Positions 7,724 to 15,772 of a DNA stretch of 32,465 nucleotides are shown piece by piece. Each line of letters begins with the position of its first letter. Position 1 is the first letter of the stretch. The notes under the pieces were generated by a model. The model did no database searches. It was not told where the DNA came from and was given only the letters and a program-made list of their open reading frames with translations. The translations under genes and the position numbers were made by a program. The DNA comes from Lachnospiraceae bacterium (GTDB taxonomy: Bacteria; Bacillota; Clostridia; Lachnospirales; Lachnospiraceae), in assembly GCA_024698485.1 (NCBI GenBank), contig JAILRC010000086.1:1-32465 (forward strand), given 5' to 3'.

Positions 7724-9461
7724 GATCAAAAAGATCATATGGAGCATCATGGCAGGCGTGTTTTTCGCGTCTGCCTTGGTGCCTCAAAAGGTATATGCAG
7801 CCGCCGTCGGTGATGTGAATGATATCATCGACGGTATTGTTGCATATAAAGAAAAAGAAGCAGGCTGCGATTCCGTTGAAGAATGGGTGAAAAAACTTGC
7901 TGAAACCGCAGGTGACGGTTCGGAATGGTTCGTCATAGGTCTTGCGGCGGAGGGCAGAAAGGCGGACTTTTCGGCCTATTACCCGAGACTTGTGGAATAT
8001 GCTGCCAACACCTCGTGGCTGGGGGCTACGGCGAAGCAGAGACTGGCTTTGGCTCTCATAGCCTGTGGCGCGGCAGATCATGAATATGTCAGGACCACAG
8101 CAGATGAGGCTCCCGGAAAACTGGGGATCATGAGCCGGATCTTCGGACTGCATATTGCAAACAACGGAGTTGGCTCCGGTAGCTATACTGCGGAGGACTT
8201 GATAGAAAACATCCTTTCATACAGGCTCTCCGACGGCGGCTGGGCCATCATGGGAGACCGGGCGGATGTGGATGTGACTGCCATGGCTCTTCAGGCTTTG
8301 GCGCCTTATTACAATGAAAAGGAAGAAGTGAAAGCGGCGGTGGACAAGGCTCTTTCATTGCTTTCCGAAAGACAGCTGGATGACGGAGGATATGCGGGAT
8401 TCGGAAGCGAAAACCCCGAAAGCGCGGCTCAGGTCATCATCGCTCTTACATCTCTGGGGATAGACCCCTACAGTGATGCAAGGTTCATTAAAAACGGAAA
8501 TTCAGTCCCTCAGGGACTTTTGAAATACAGAAGGGCAGACGGAAGTTTTGCCCACACGGACGGCGGAGAAGCCAACACCTCTGCCACCTACCAGGCTTTT
8601 CTTGCCTTTGTTTCAATAAAAAGACTTTATAACGGGCAGGGACCTGTGTACATTTTTACGGGAGAAATGAACCCCGGGGACGGGGTTGAGGGGTCATCGG
8701 AAACAGCCGGCACGGGCGAAATGAAAATCACGGAAAAGACTGCGGAGGAAAACAAGGGTGTTGAAACGGTGACTGAAACACCGGCTCCTACAGCGGAAGC
8801 TCACACTTCCGGAAAGGCAGAAAATGCGGTAAATACAGAGCCTGCAAAAGGATTAAACATAAAGGTGTTTTTATATGCGGGAATTCTGCTCCTCGGAGTT
8901 ATAGCAAGCGTTGTATTAAGGTTTAAAGGGCATAAAAGTAAAAAGAATTATGTCTTCGTCTGGGGCATTTGCCTCGGATTGGGTGTCCTGGTGTTTTTCA
9001 CACGTTTCAGTACGGGGCTTGATTTTTACTCGGGAACCGCAGCAAAAAAAGAAAATGCTGTGGGGACCGTCACCATTACCATAAGATGCGACACGGTGAA
9101 GGATCTGGCAGATCCAAGATATGTGCCTTCCGACGGCATTATCCTGCCTGTGACGGCCTATGAGATAGAAGAAAATGAGACGGTCTATGACGTTCTGGTG
9201 GAGGCTGTCAGGGAACACAACATACAGATGGAGAACCATGGCTCTTCTACAGGTGCCCATGGCATGGTCTACATTTCGGGTATAGCCTATCTCTATGAAC
9301 AGCAGTTCGGGGAACTTTCGGGCTGGGTCTACCATGTGAACGGAGTTCAGCCTTCCTACGGCTGCGGAGATTATGTGCTCTCCGACGGAGATGTGATCGA
9401 ATGGCTTTACACCAGAGATCTGGGGCGGGATGTTTCCGACGGATCCGAGGTTTGGAAGTAA
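7713..9461 (+). CDS. Intrinsic factor/transcobalamin-like membrane protein: alpha/alpha barrel, two TM helices, DUF4430
   Basis: A 582-residue surface protein. A signal peptide (1-29, ending VYA) precedes an alpha/alpha-toroid of the prenyltransferase/squalene-cyclase-like repeat type (about 33-302: LSDGGWAIMG...TAMALQALAPY, LDDGGYAGFG...AAQVIIALTSLG, RADGSFAH...ATYQAFLAFV). A Thr/Glu-rich linker comes next. Two TM helices (about 384-403 and 413-430) are joined by a basic loop FKGHKSKKN, predicted cytosolic. The DUF4430 domain (about 450-570) has ETVYDVLVEAVREHNI, GWVYHVNGVQPSYGCGDYVL and DGDVIEWLYTRD. Barrel plus beta domain is the arrangement that encloses cobalamin in animal intrinsic factor. 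The start is uncertain: ATG 7713 overlaps the previous stop and gives a clean signal peptide; ATG 7698 or GTG 7689 are alternatives. Confidence 0.85.
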   Translation: MKDKIKKIIWSIMAGVFFASALVPQKVYAAAVGDVNDIIDGIVAYKEKEAGCDSVEEWVKKLAETAGDGSEWFVIGLAAEGRKADFSAYYPRLVEYAANTSWLGATAKQRLALALIACGAADHEYVRTTADEAPGKLGIMSRIFGLHIANNGVGSGSYTAEDLIENILSYRLSDGGWAIMGDRADVDVTAMALQALAPYYNEKEEVKAAVDKALSLLSERQLDDGGYAGFGSENPESAAQVIIALTSLGIDPYSDARFIKNGNSVPQGLLKYRRADGSFAHTDGGEANTSATYQAFLAFVSIKRLYNGQGPVYIFTGEMNPGDGVEGSSETAGTGEMKITEKTAEENKGVETVTETPAPTAEAHTSGKAENAVNTEPAKGLNIKVFLYAGILLLGVIASVVLRFKGHKSKKNYVFVWGICLGLGVLVFFTRFSTGLDFYSGTAAKKENAVGTVTITIRCDTVKDLADPRYVPSDGIILPVTAYEIEENETVYDVLVEAVREHNIQMENHGSSTGAHGMVYISGIAYLYEQQFGELSGWVYHVNGVQPSYGCGDYVLSDGDVIEWLYTRDLGRDVSDGSEVWK

Positions 9462-9470
9462 GAGGAAAGT

Positions 9471-10349
9471 ATGACAGAGTATTCCGAGTACAATCCAATA
9501 GTGACTTTTGTGTATTTTCTGGCGGTGGCGGGGCTTGCCATGTTCATCATGAACCCGGTGCTGCTCACGGTGTCTCTTTTGGGCTCCGTGGTCTGCTTCT
9601 GCCTGAAAAGGAACAAGGGAGAAAAGGCCAATGTGCTGATATTTGTGGGACTGTTTGTGGTTTTGGCTCTCATAAATCCTCTTTTCCATCACAACGGAGT
9701 GACGGTGCTTTTTCTGATAAACGACAACCCCATCACTCTTGAAGCCCTTGCCTACGGCGTTACAGCCTCGGTCATGGTGATCTCGGTTTTGTTCTGGTTC
9801 AGGAGTTTTTCTGCTCTCATGACCGGAGACAAGCTCCTTTACGTTTTCGGGCGGTTTTCTCCCAAGTTCTCCCTCATGATCTCCATGGCGCTCAGATACA
9901 TCCCTCTTTTTGCTGAGCGGTCAAAGAAGATCAAAGACGCCAGAAGGGCCATGGGGGCATATGAGGAAGAAAACCTCTGGGACAGTGTGAAAGGCGGAGT
10001 AAAGGTGTTCATCTCCCTTACGGGACAGAGCCTTGAAAAGGGCATTATCACCGCCGACAGCATGGAAGCCAGAGGATATGGCTCGGGGAAGAGAACCTTT
10101 TTTTCAAGATATGTGTTTAAAAAGAAAGACGGCATTGCGCTTGTGCTGATCCTGCTCCTCACCGCAGCAGTAATGGCGGCGAAGATGGCGGGGGTTCTGG
10201 ACTTTTCTTTCTATCCGGCAGCGGAAGGAGAACTGTTTTCAGTGTGGGCAGTGGGAGCATATGCCTGCTACGGAGTGCTGACGCTTTTACCTTTGATGAG
10301 TGAGATCACGGAAAGGGAAAAATGGAGATATTTAAGGTCAAAGATCTGA
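9471..10349 (+). CDS. ecfT: ECF transporter transmembrane subunit EcfT (CbiQ family)
   Basis: The scaffold membrane subunit of an energy-coupling-factor importer, 292 residues. About five to six hydrophobic segments flank a cytosolic coupling region. The two coupling motifs that grip the ATPases are visible as DARRAMGA (about 160) and MEARGYGSGKRT (about 198-209); the first is a variant of the usual A-R-G. The gene starts 9 bp after the DUF4430 gene and overlaps the ATPase gene by 28 bp, so the module is co-expressed and probably translationally coupled. Riboswitch control and the neighbours suggest cobalamin as cargo. Confidence 0.9.
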   Translation: MTEYSEYNPIVTFVYFLAVAGLAMFIMNPVLLTVSLLGSVVCFCLKRNKGEKANVLIFVGLFVVLALINPLFHHNGVTVLFLINDNPITLEALAYGVTASVMVISVLFWFRSFSALMTGDKLLYVFGRFSPKFSLMISMALRYIPLFAERSKKIKDARRAMGAYEEENLWDSVKGGVKVFISLTGQSLEKGIITADSMEARGYGSGKRTFFSRYVFKKKDGIALVLILLLTAAVMAAKMAGVLDFSFYPAAEGELFSVWAVGAYACYGVLTLLPLMSEITEREKWRYLRSKI

Positions 10350-11947
10350 ATTTTAAATATGCCCTTGGGACGGAGAAGGCCGTAAACAACGTGTCTTTTA
10401 CCGTTTCCCGTGGGGAGTTCGTGACCATGTGCGGCGCTACGGGATCCGGGAAATCCACCCTGTTAAAGCTCCTTAAGAGGGAGATCTCTCCCGTGGGGGA
10501 CAAGTCGGGAGAGATATTGTTCATGGGGCACCCCATAGAAGACATGGAAAACCGTGACAGTGCGGCAAAGATCGGCTTTGTGATGCAGGATCCGGAACAG
10601 CAGATCGTGACAGACAAGGTGTGGCATGAACTGGCCTTCGGTCTTGAAAATCTGGGCTTGGACAATGCTGTCATCCGACGCAGGGTGTCGGAGATGGCAA
10701 GTTACTTTGGCATTGAAAGCTGGTTCGAAAAAAGTGTCAGAGAGCTTTCGGGAGGACAGAAGCAGCTCCTGAACCTGGCTTCCGTAATGGTGATGCAGCC
10801 TGAGGTGCTGCTTCTGGACGAGCCCACTGCTCAGCTGGACCCCATAGCGGCAGCGGATTTTATAGCCACCGTGGCAAAACTTAACAGGGAAACAGCCCTT
10901 ACGGTGATAATTTCGGAGCACAGGCCGGAAAATGTGATCTCGGTGTCGGACAAGCTCATGGCGCTGGATCATGGCGAGATCCTGGCCTTCGGGGATACGA
11001 GAGAAACTGTTGCAAAACTCACGGGAAATGCCCGCTTTATGGAGGGTATGCCTGCGGCGGTGAGACTGTTCTCGGGATTAAACCTTAAAGGTGCCTGTCC
11101 TTTGGATGTTTCTGAGGGCCGCAGGTTCATAGAAGACAATTTTAAGAATGATATAAGGGAACTGCCCAAAAAACTCCGGGAAAGGTCGGAAGAAAAGGTG
11201 CTGGAATTCAAAAATGTGAATTTCAGATACGGAAAAGATCTGCCTGATGTCATAAGAAACATGAGTTTTGAGGTGAGGAAAGGAGAGATCTTCTGCCTTC
11301 TGGGGGGTAACGGCTCCGGAAAATCCACCACGCTCGCGCTGGCAGCCGGTTTGAAACAGGCCTATGCGGGAGAGATACGTGTTTTCGGAAAGAAGATCAG
11401 GGAGTACAAGGCGGGCTCTCTGTACAGAGGATGTGTGGCTATGCTGCCTCAGGATGTACAGGCCCTGTTCATCGGAGACAGTGTGAAAGAGGAACTGCAA
11501 GAGGTGAAGTTTAAGCCTGACATGTTCCCTTTTGATCTCTCGCCTTTTGCAGAGCGCCATCCCTTCGATCTCTCGGGAGGAGAACAGCAGCTCCTGGGAC
11601 TTGCAAAGGTAATGGCAGCGGAACCGAGACTTCTTCTTCTGGACGAACCCACAAAGGGGCTGGACGCATATGCAAAGAAGGAAATTGCGGGGGTTCTTAG
11701 AAAACTTAAGGGTCTTGGACTCTCAATAGTTTTTGTCACTCACGATACGGAATTTGCCGCCGCCGTGGCGGACAGATGTGCCCTGGTGTTCAGGGGGGAA
11801 GTGACCTCCGAAGGCGAGACGAGGCAGTTCTTCTCTGAGAACAATTTCTACACCACGGCCGTGAACCGCATGACAAGAGGCTTTTATGACGGGATACTCC
11901 GTGTACGCGAAGCAGAGGAGATCATACATTTAAATGGTGGTCATTAA
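10322..11947 (+). CDS. ECF transporter ATPase, fused EcfA-EcfA' in one chain
   Basis: Two complete ABC ATPase domains in a 541-residue polypeptide, replacing the separate EcfA1 and EcfA2 of most ECF modules. Domain 1 (1-240): Walker A GATGSGKST, Q-loop MQDPEQQ, signature LSGGQKQ, Walker B LLLDEPTAQLD, switch SEHR. Domain 2 (about 290-525): Walker A GGNGSGKST, PQD, LSGGEQQ, LLLDEPTKGLD, THD. Both sites keep all catalytic residues. The gene overlaps ecfT upstream and the S-component gene downstream (14 bp). It powers uptake through EcfT. The fusion fixes ATPase stoichiometry and fits a dedicated, not shared, transporter. Confidence 0.93.
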   Translation: MEIFKVKDLNFKYALGTEKAVNNVSFTVSRGEFVTMCGATGSGKSTLLKLLKREISPVGDKSGEILFMGHPIEDMENRDSAAKIGFVMQDPEQQIVTDKVWHELAFGLENLGLDNAVIRRRVSEMASYFGIESWFEKSVRELSGGQKQLLNLASVMVMQPEVLLLDEPTAQLDPIAAADFIATVAKLNRETALTVIISEHRPENVISVSDKLMALDHGEILAFGDTRETVAKLTGNARFMEGMPAAVRLFSGLNLKGACPLDVSEGRRFIEDNFKNDIRELPKKLRERSEEKVLEFKNVNFRYGKDLPDVIRNMSFEVRKGEIFCLLGGNGSGKSTTLALAAGLKQAYAGEIRVFGKKIREYKAGSLYRGCVAMLPQDVQALFIGDSVKEELQEVKFKPDMFPFDLSPFAERHPFDLSGGEQQLLGLAKVMAAEPRLLLLDEPTKGLDAYAKKEIAGVLRKLKGLGLSIVFVTHDTEFAAAVADRCALVFRGEVTSEGETRQFFSENNFYTTAVNRMTRGFYDGILRVREAEEIIHLNGGH

Positions 11948-12620
11948 GAACAGTGTGATAAGAAACATAATAAGGATAGGCGTCCCTTTTCTGCTGATGC
12001 CGGCTGTTGTGGCTGTGGGCGTCTTTGTTTTCGACGACAAGTCCTATGCTTTTGTGTCCCTGGCAGTGGCTCTTCTTTCCTGTGTTCTTTTCGTGGCGGG
12101 ATTTGAAAAAAAGAGAACAGGCACGGGGCGTATGGCATTGGTGGCTGTCCTGGTGGCACTCACGGTGACCGGGCGGTTCATTCCCTACTTCAAGCCTGTG
12201 GCGGCTCTCACGGTGATCACGGGAATGTATCTGGGAGGAGAAGCGGGCTTCCTGGTGGGCGCCATGGCAGCGGTGATCTCCAACTTCTATTTCGGCCAGG
12301 GACCCTGGACACCTTTTCAGATGCTGGCCTGGGGAATGATAGGCTTTATTGCGGGACTGTTTTGTGATATATTGAAAAGAGGCAAACTTCCCCTGATCAT
12401 ATATGGGGTGTTTTCCGGCATTTTCTTTTCCTTCGTTATGGATGTGTGGACCGTTCTCTGGTACAACAGGACCTTTGACGGGAGCATGTATCTGGCGGCC
12501 ATTGTCACTGCACTACCTTACACGGTGATATATGCGGTTTCCAACGTGTTTTTCCTGCTGATACTGAAGAAGCCCATCGGCGGAAAGCTGGAAAGGATAT
12601 GCTTGAAGTATAGGTTGTAA
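11934..12620 (+). CDS. ECF transporter substrate-binding S component, probably for cobalamin
   Basis: A 228-residue integral membrane protein with about seven hydrophobic segments. The segment GRFIPYFKPVAALTVITGMY, followed by a Gly/Ala-rich helix and GQGPWTPFQMLAWGMIGFIAG, is characteristic of ECF S components of the broad family that includes CbrT, the cobalamin S component of lactobacilli. Substrate is assigned from context (cobalamin riboswitch, DUF4430 proteins), not from binding residues. The start overlaps the ATPase stop; the nearest GAGGAG is 14 nt upstream, longer than usual, consistent with coupled re-initiation. Confidence 0.82.
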   Translation: MVVIKNSVIRNIIRIGVPFLLMPAVVAVGVFVFDDKSYAFVSLAVALLSCVLFVAGFEKKRTGTGRMALVAVLVALTVTGRFIPYFKPVAALTVITGMYLGGEAGFLVGAMAAVISNFYFGQGPWTPFQMLAWGMIGFIAGLFCDILKRGKLPLIIYGVFSGIFFSFVMDVWTVLWYNRTFDGSMYLAAIVTALPYTVIYAVSNVFFLLILKKPIGGKLERICLKYRL

Positions 12621-12644
12621 AATGCACGCAGAAAGGACAAGATC

Positions 12645-13373
12645 ATGAAAATATGGGCACACAGAGGATGCAGTCAGATGTATCCCGAAAACACGATAAC
12701 TTCCTTCCGAAAGGCTGCGGAGATCCCGGGGCTGGAAGGTATAGAGCTGGACATCCAGCTGACAAATGACGGGCATATGGTGGTGATACACGATGAGAAA
12801 GTGGACCGTACCACAAACGGCACGGGCTTTGTCAGGGACTATTCTTTAAAGGAATTGCAGGCTCTTAAGATCGATTCCGTAAACGGGGAGTTCGAGCGGA
12901 TCCCTACCATAAACGAAGTTCTGGATCTTTTGGGACCATACATGAGAAAAGGATTGAAACTGAACATCGAGCTTAAGACAAGCGTCTATCCCTACATAGG
13001 CATAGAGAAACAGATCGTTGAACTGGTGAAGGAGCGCGGCCTTAAGGACAGTATCGTGTGGAGTTCCTTTTCCGCCCTTTCACTTCCTATCATCCGTGAA
13101 CTTCTTCCCGATGCGGACATAGGAATGCTCTGCGACAGAGTCTCGGACTGCATGAGGATCCACAAGGCGGGCATAGGCTCCAACGCACTTCATCCCTATG
13201 CAAGGATGATGGACCTCACAAAGGAACAGCTGGAAGGCATGACGGTAAGGGCGTGGTTCTTAAAGCACCTCTATCCTGAAAAACCCACAGGAACCAGACT
13301 GGACTTCAAGGCTCTGGAGGCTCAGGGCATCACGGATGTTTTCCTGAACGAGCCGGAAGTGTATCTCAGATAA
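12645..13373 (+). CDS. Glycerophosphodiester phosphodiesterase
   Basis: Hydrolyses glycerophosphodiesters to glycerol 3-phosphate and an alcohol. The protein has 242 residues with no signal peptide, so it is the short cytosolic GDPD form. The active-site signature is complete: HRG (H6, R7), PENT, the metal ligands E34 and D36 in IELDIQLTNDG, and H49 in VVIHDE. KLNIELK carries a further metal-binding Glu. It starts 24 bp after the S-component gene with GAAAGGAC upstream and no terminator between, so it is probably read through from the cobalamin operon. A functional link to cobalamin uptake is not evident. Confidence 0.93.
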   Translation: MKIWAHRGCSQMYPENTITSFRKAAEIPGLEGIELDIQLTNDGHMVVIHDEKVDRTTNGTGFVRDYSLKELQALKIDSVNGEFERIPTINEVLDLLGPYMRKGLKLNIELKTSVYPYIGIEKQIVELVKERGLKDSIVWSSFSALSLPIIRELLPDADIGMLCDRVSDCMRIHKAGIGSNALHPYARMMDLTKEQLEGMTVRAWFLKHLYPEKPTGTRLDFKALEAQGITDVFLNEPEVYLR

Positions 13374-13379
13374 TGTAAA

Positions 13380-13412
13380 ACCGGAGAACTTATTTCTGTT
13401 CTCCGGTCCTTT
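13380..13412. terminator. Bidirectional terminator
   Basis: ACCGGAGAAC (13380-13389) pairs with GTTCTCCGGT (13398-13407), followed by CCTTTT on plus; the minus-strand exit reads TTTTAC. It serves the plus-strand GDPD gene and the minus-strand GIY-YIG gene, whose stop codon lies in the loop. Confidence 0.88.
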
Positions 13413-13653
13413 TATATTCTTCTATCAATTTTTCTTTTTCCGCCCGCGAGAGGTGTTTTATGTGCCATTCCAGGCTCATGGCCTGCTCTTTGGTATCGGA
13501 TTCACAAAGAAACACCAGTTCCACGGGACGCTGGGAGCGGGTGCATTTGCTGGCGGTTCCGGCGTTGTGGGCGGCCAGTCTTTTTTCTATATCATTTGTC
13601 CATCCGGTGTAATAATTCCCGTTTTTGAGTTTTAACATGTATGTGTAGTTCAT
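13390..13653 (-). CDS. GIY-YIG nuclease-fold protein (YhbQ/UPF0213-like)
   Basis: An 87-residue single-domain GIY-YIG protein. The motif pair is present as YTYM (3-6) and YYTG (14-17), followed by Arg 25, His 29 and a late Glu in LEWHIKHL, the positions that form the catalytic site of this fold. Members of this small family act on DNA, but cellular roles are poorly defined. It starts 18 bp after the amidohydrolase-like gene on the same strand and may be co-transcribed. The ribosome binding site is weak. Confidence 0.88.
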   Translation of the reverse strand: MNYTYMLKLKNGNYYTGWTNDIEKRLAAHNAGTASKCTRSQRPVELVFLCESDTKEQAMSLEWHIKHLSRAEKEKLIEEYKRTGEQK

Positions 13654-13671
13654 ATACGGAATTGAGCGGTC

Positions 13672-14685
13672 CTACATGAGGTGAGGCTGCCACAGAAGGT
13701 CAACCTCGGGGAAGGTGTAATACTTGCATTTCCGGAAAAGTTTTCCTCGTTCCATGACAAGAACAAGGTCCGAAAGGGCGTTCAGGTCTTCAAGAGGATT
13801 TTTTGCGCATACGATCAGGTCCGCTTCAAGCCCTACGGCTATGCGGCCCGTGATGTCGTCTATGCCTGCGATCTTTGCGTTTACTTCCGTGGCTGCGTTC
13901 AGGGCCTGAAGATTGGAAAAACCGCAGAATTTATGTAAAAGGATGAGTTCGTTTTTTATGGAATAGTGAGGAACAAAATCATCTCCGCCGCCGGAGCCCA
14001 GGCCTATGAGGGATTTGTTTGCAAAGCATGTGGCAATCTGGCGCAGAGAGTTGTTGAATATGGTCTCGCTCTTTTCTCTGTCTTCTTCGGAAAGTCCCGT
14101 TTTATCGGTCCTGAAGTGGGAATAGGGAAAGAGAGAGGCGAGAGTGGTCACGTAGGCAGACTTCTTTCCGGCATTTTTGACTTCGGTAACAGCTGAACCG
14201 AAAGGCTGACCGTCAGTGCAGGCAGAGGAAGCGGAGATCAGGATCCTGGGACCTGCCTTTTTTCCGGCATCGGTCTTGTCGCGAAGGTCTATGACCCATC
14301 CGGGACCGTAGTTCTCGGTCACAAGAGTGGTGACACCGCTGAGCAGTTCTGTTTTTGCACGGCAGGCGATCTTTGTCTGCTCCATGAAAGAAAGAACCGG
14401 ATTGGCAGCGACCTTTTTAAGGCTTTCCCCGGAAAGTTTTTTTGACAGTGTCTTTGAACGGGTACCCACATATCCGTTGGTGGAAAGATGGGCGCAAAGA
14501 TTAATGAGACCGGGCATAAGATAGCCGTTTCTCATGTCAATGATCTTGCAGCCGTTGAGTTTTACCCTGTCGCAGTCTTCTATTTCTTCTATGATACCAT
14601 CGTTTACAATGACGGTCTTGCCCCTTACGGGACGCATGCTGATGGTTCCGTCAAGGATGGCACCGTTGGTCAGCGCATATTTCAT
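13672..14685 (-). CDS. Amidohydrolase-like protein with a degenerate metal site
   Basis: A 337-residue protein of the imidazolonepropionase-like amidohydrolase superfamily. The N-terminal beta-sandwich strands and the IIDMRNGYLMPGLIN turn are clear, and the C-terminal GRIAVGLEADLIVCAKNPLEDL is typical. However, the H-x-H metal motif after PGLIN reads C64-A65-H66. The central stretch that normally carries the bridging Lys and two more His ligands seems to be missing: residues 175-225 already look like the segment just before the last active-site loop, which reads GSGGGDD instead of GTDxG. Length is about 60-100 residues short. It may be a non-catalytic relative. AGGGA precedes the ATG on the minus strand. 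Confidence 0.78.
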   Translation of the reverse strand: MKYALTNGAILDGTISMRPVRGKTVIVNDGIIEEIEDCDRVKLNGCKIIDMRNGYLMPGLINLCAHLSTNGYVGTRSKTLSKKLSGESLKKVAANPVLSFMEQTKIACRAKTELLSGVTTLVTENYGPGWVIDLRDKTDAGKKAGPRILISASSACTDGQPFGSAVTEVKNAGKKSAYVTTLASLFPYSHFRTDKTGLSEEDREKSETIFNNSLRQIATCFANKSLIGLGSGGGDDFVPHYSIKNELILLHKFCGFSNLQALNAATEVNAKIAGIDDITGRIAVGLEADLIVCAKNPLEDLNALSDLVLVMERGKLFRKCKYYTFPEVDLLWQPHLM

Positions 14686-14776
14686 AAAAATCCCTGCCTT
14701 TGTTTCTTTTCAGTGTCAATTACGGTAAATTCCATTTTAACTTGTTATGACGGTTTTGTAAAGCCGAAGGAGAAAG

Positions 14777-14816
14777 ATAAAAAAGAGGATCCCCCAAGAC
14801 GGGAAGACCCTCTTAA
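14777..14816 (-). terminator. Terminator of ribU
   Basis: On the minus strand AAGAGGGTCTTCCC pairs with GGGGGATCCTCTT (small internal bulge), followed by a run of T. Confidence 0.85.
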
Positions 14817-14822
14817 ATGCTT

Positions 14823-15443
14823 TTATTTGTTGGGGTTGCTGTTTCCTTTGATGATCCTGCTCAAGGGTTTGTAGATCAGCACCGTGATGACAGATACGGA
14901 AACGCACTTGATGAGGTTTAAAGGAGCGGTGGCCAGGAGCAGGAAGGAAGTGAGGCCCGTAATGTGGCTGTTGACCTTTGTTCCCGAGGAAATGATGGAA
15001 TCCATGTCGGGAATGTATGATGAAAACTTTACATAGGCGGGCAGGAGCACATAGGCATTCAGCAGGCAGCCTGCGATGACACAGGCGACTGTGCCGATGG
15101 CAAGACCTGTGATGGCGCTTTTTTTGTTCTTTTTAACCTGATACATGATGGATGCGGGAAGGATGAAAGCCAGTCCCATGAGGAAATTTGCCACTTCTCC
15201 GATGCCTGCGGTGGAAGTTCCTTTGATGATGAACTTCACAAGGATCTTGAAGGCTTCGATGACGACACCCGCAACGGGACCCATGGCATATGCGCCGATG
15301 AGCACCGGAAGTTCGCTGAAATCGATCTTATAAAAAGAAGGAAGGAAGGGTAAAGGGAAATCCAGGAACATGAGAACTGCCGCAATGGCTGCGAGCATGG
15401 CGCCCGTGCACATCATTCGTGTGTTTGAGAAAAACTTTTTCAT
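14823..15443 (-). CDS. ribU: Riboflavin ECF transporter S component RibU
   Basis: An integral membrane substrate-binding subunit for riboflavin uptake, 206 residues. The first helix region MLAAIAAVLMFLDFPLP leads into the RibU hallmark FYKIDFSELPVLIGAYAMGP, then GVVIEAFKILVKF. About six membrane segments in total. The FMN riboswitch directly upstream supports the substrate. There are no EcfT or EcfA genes in this unit, so it must use an energizing module encoded elsewhere, or possibly the one at 9471-11947. The ATG is preceded by AAAGGA. Single-gene unit with promoter, riboswitch and terminator. Confidence 0.95.
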   Translation of the reverse strand: MKKFFSNTRMMCTGAMLAAIAAVLMFLDFPLPFLPSFYKIDFSELPVLIGAYAMGPVAGVVIEAFKILVKFIIKGTSTAGIGEVANFLMGLAFILPASIMYQVKKNKKSAITGLAIGTVACVIAGCLLNAYVLLPAYVKFSSYIPDMDSIISSGTKVNSHITGLTSFLLLATAPLNLIKCVSVSVITVLIYKPLSRIIKGNSNPNK

Positions 15444-15502
15444 AAAAAAATCCTTTCTGACGAAAAACGTCCAACGATTCTTCGTAAAAAAGGCAAACTC
15501 TT

Positions 15503-15614
15503 TCTTCTCTCATCCAGACTGTACTGTCGGTACCGGAATCACACCGGATCGTGCCACCTGTGGTGGCTCGCGGACTTTTACCGCCGGTAGGGAAATTTCG
15601 TCCCTCCCCGAAGA
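15503..15614 (-). promoter_or_regulatory. FMN riboswitch (RFN element)
   Basis: On the minus strand the conserved FMN aptamer is complete: CTTCGGGG, AATTTCCCTACCGGCGGT, AGTCCGCGAGCC, ACCGACAGTACAGTCTGGATG and GAGAGAAG, the last pairing with the first as P1. The 60-nt stretch to the ribU start has a weak ACGAA/TTCGT hairpin but no clear terminator, so control may act on translation. Confidence 0.96.
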
Positions 15615-15638
15615 ATCATTATTAAATTTACGTGTTGC

Positions 15639-15667
15639 ATTTTAGTACCCTGATAAATGTTTGTCAA
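15639..15667 (-). promoter_or_regulatory. Promoter of ribU
   Basis: On the minus strand TTGACA (15667-15662), 17-bp spacer, TAAAAT (15644-15639), about 20 nt upstream of the FMN aptamer. Confidence 0.85.
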
Positions 15668-15688
15668 GAGGTTGGGGGGAAAAAGGGT

Positions 15689-15766
15689 AAAAAAAGTGCG
15701 AGTAGAAATGGGGTTTTCATACTCGCTGAGGGGTAGTTAGGTTTAGGGTCTCTAACTGTCGTACAG
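15689..15766 (-). ncRNA. Candidate small non-coding RNA
   Basis: About 75-80 nt on the minus strand, bounded by its own promoter and an intrinsic terminator. Predicted folds in order: ACTGT-ACG-ACAGT, GTTAG/CTAAC around an 11-nt loop, then the terminator stem GCGAGTA (15726-15720 on minus) with TACTCGC, extended by GAAA/TTTTC pairing, and a run of seven T (15695-15689). It has no meaningful open reading frame and does not match a small-RNA family I recognise. It fills most of the otherwise empty 360-bp gap between the FMN riboswitch and the next gene. Confidence 0.45.
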
Positions 15767-15772
15767 TATACC

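Noticed and set aside
8916-9692. A 258-codon minus frame opposite the DUF4430 gene
   Set aside because: Antisense to a recognised gene, His-rich as expected from reversed codons, no start signal.
15758-15768. CTGTCGTACAG as a third copy of the CTGTCA-N4-TGACAG operator
   Set aside because: The half-sites are shorter and the spacing differs (CTGT-N3-ACAG); it fits better as a hairpin in the candidate small RNA.
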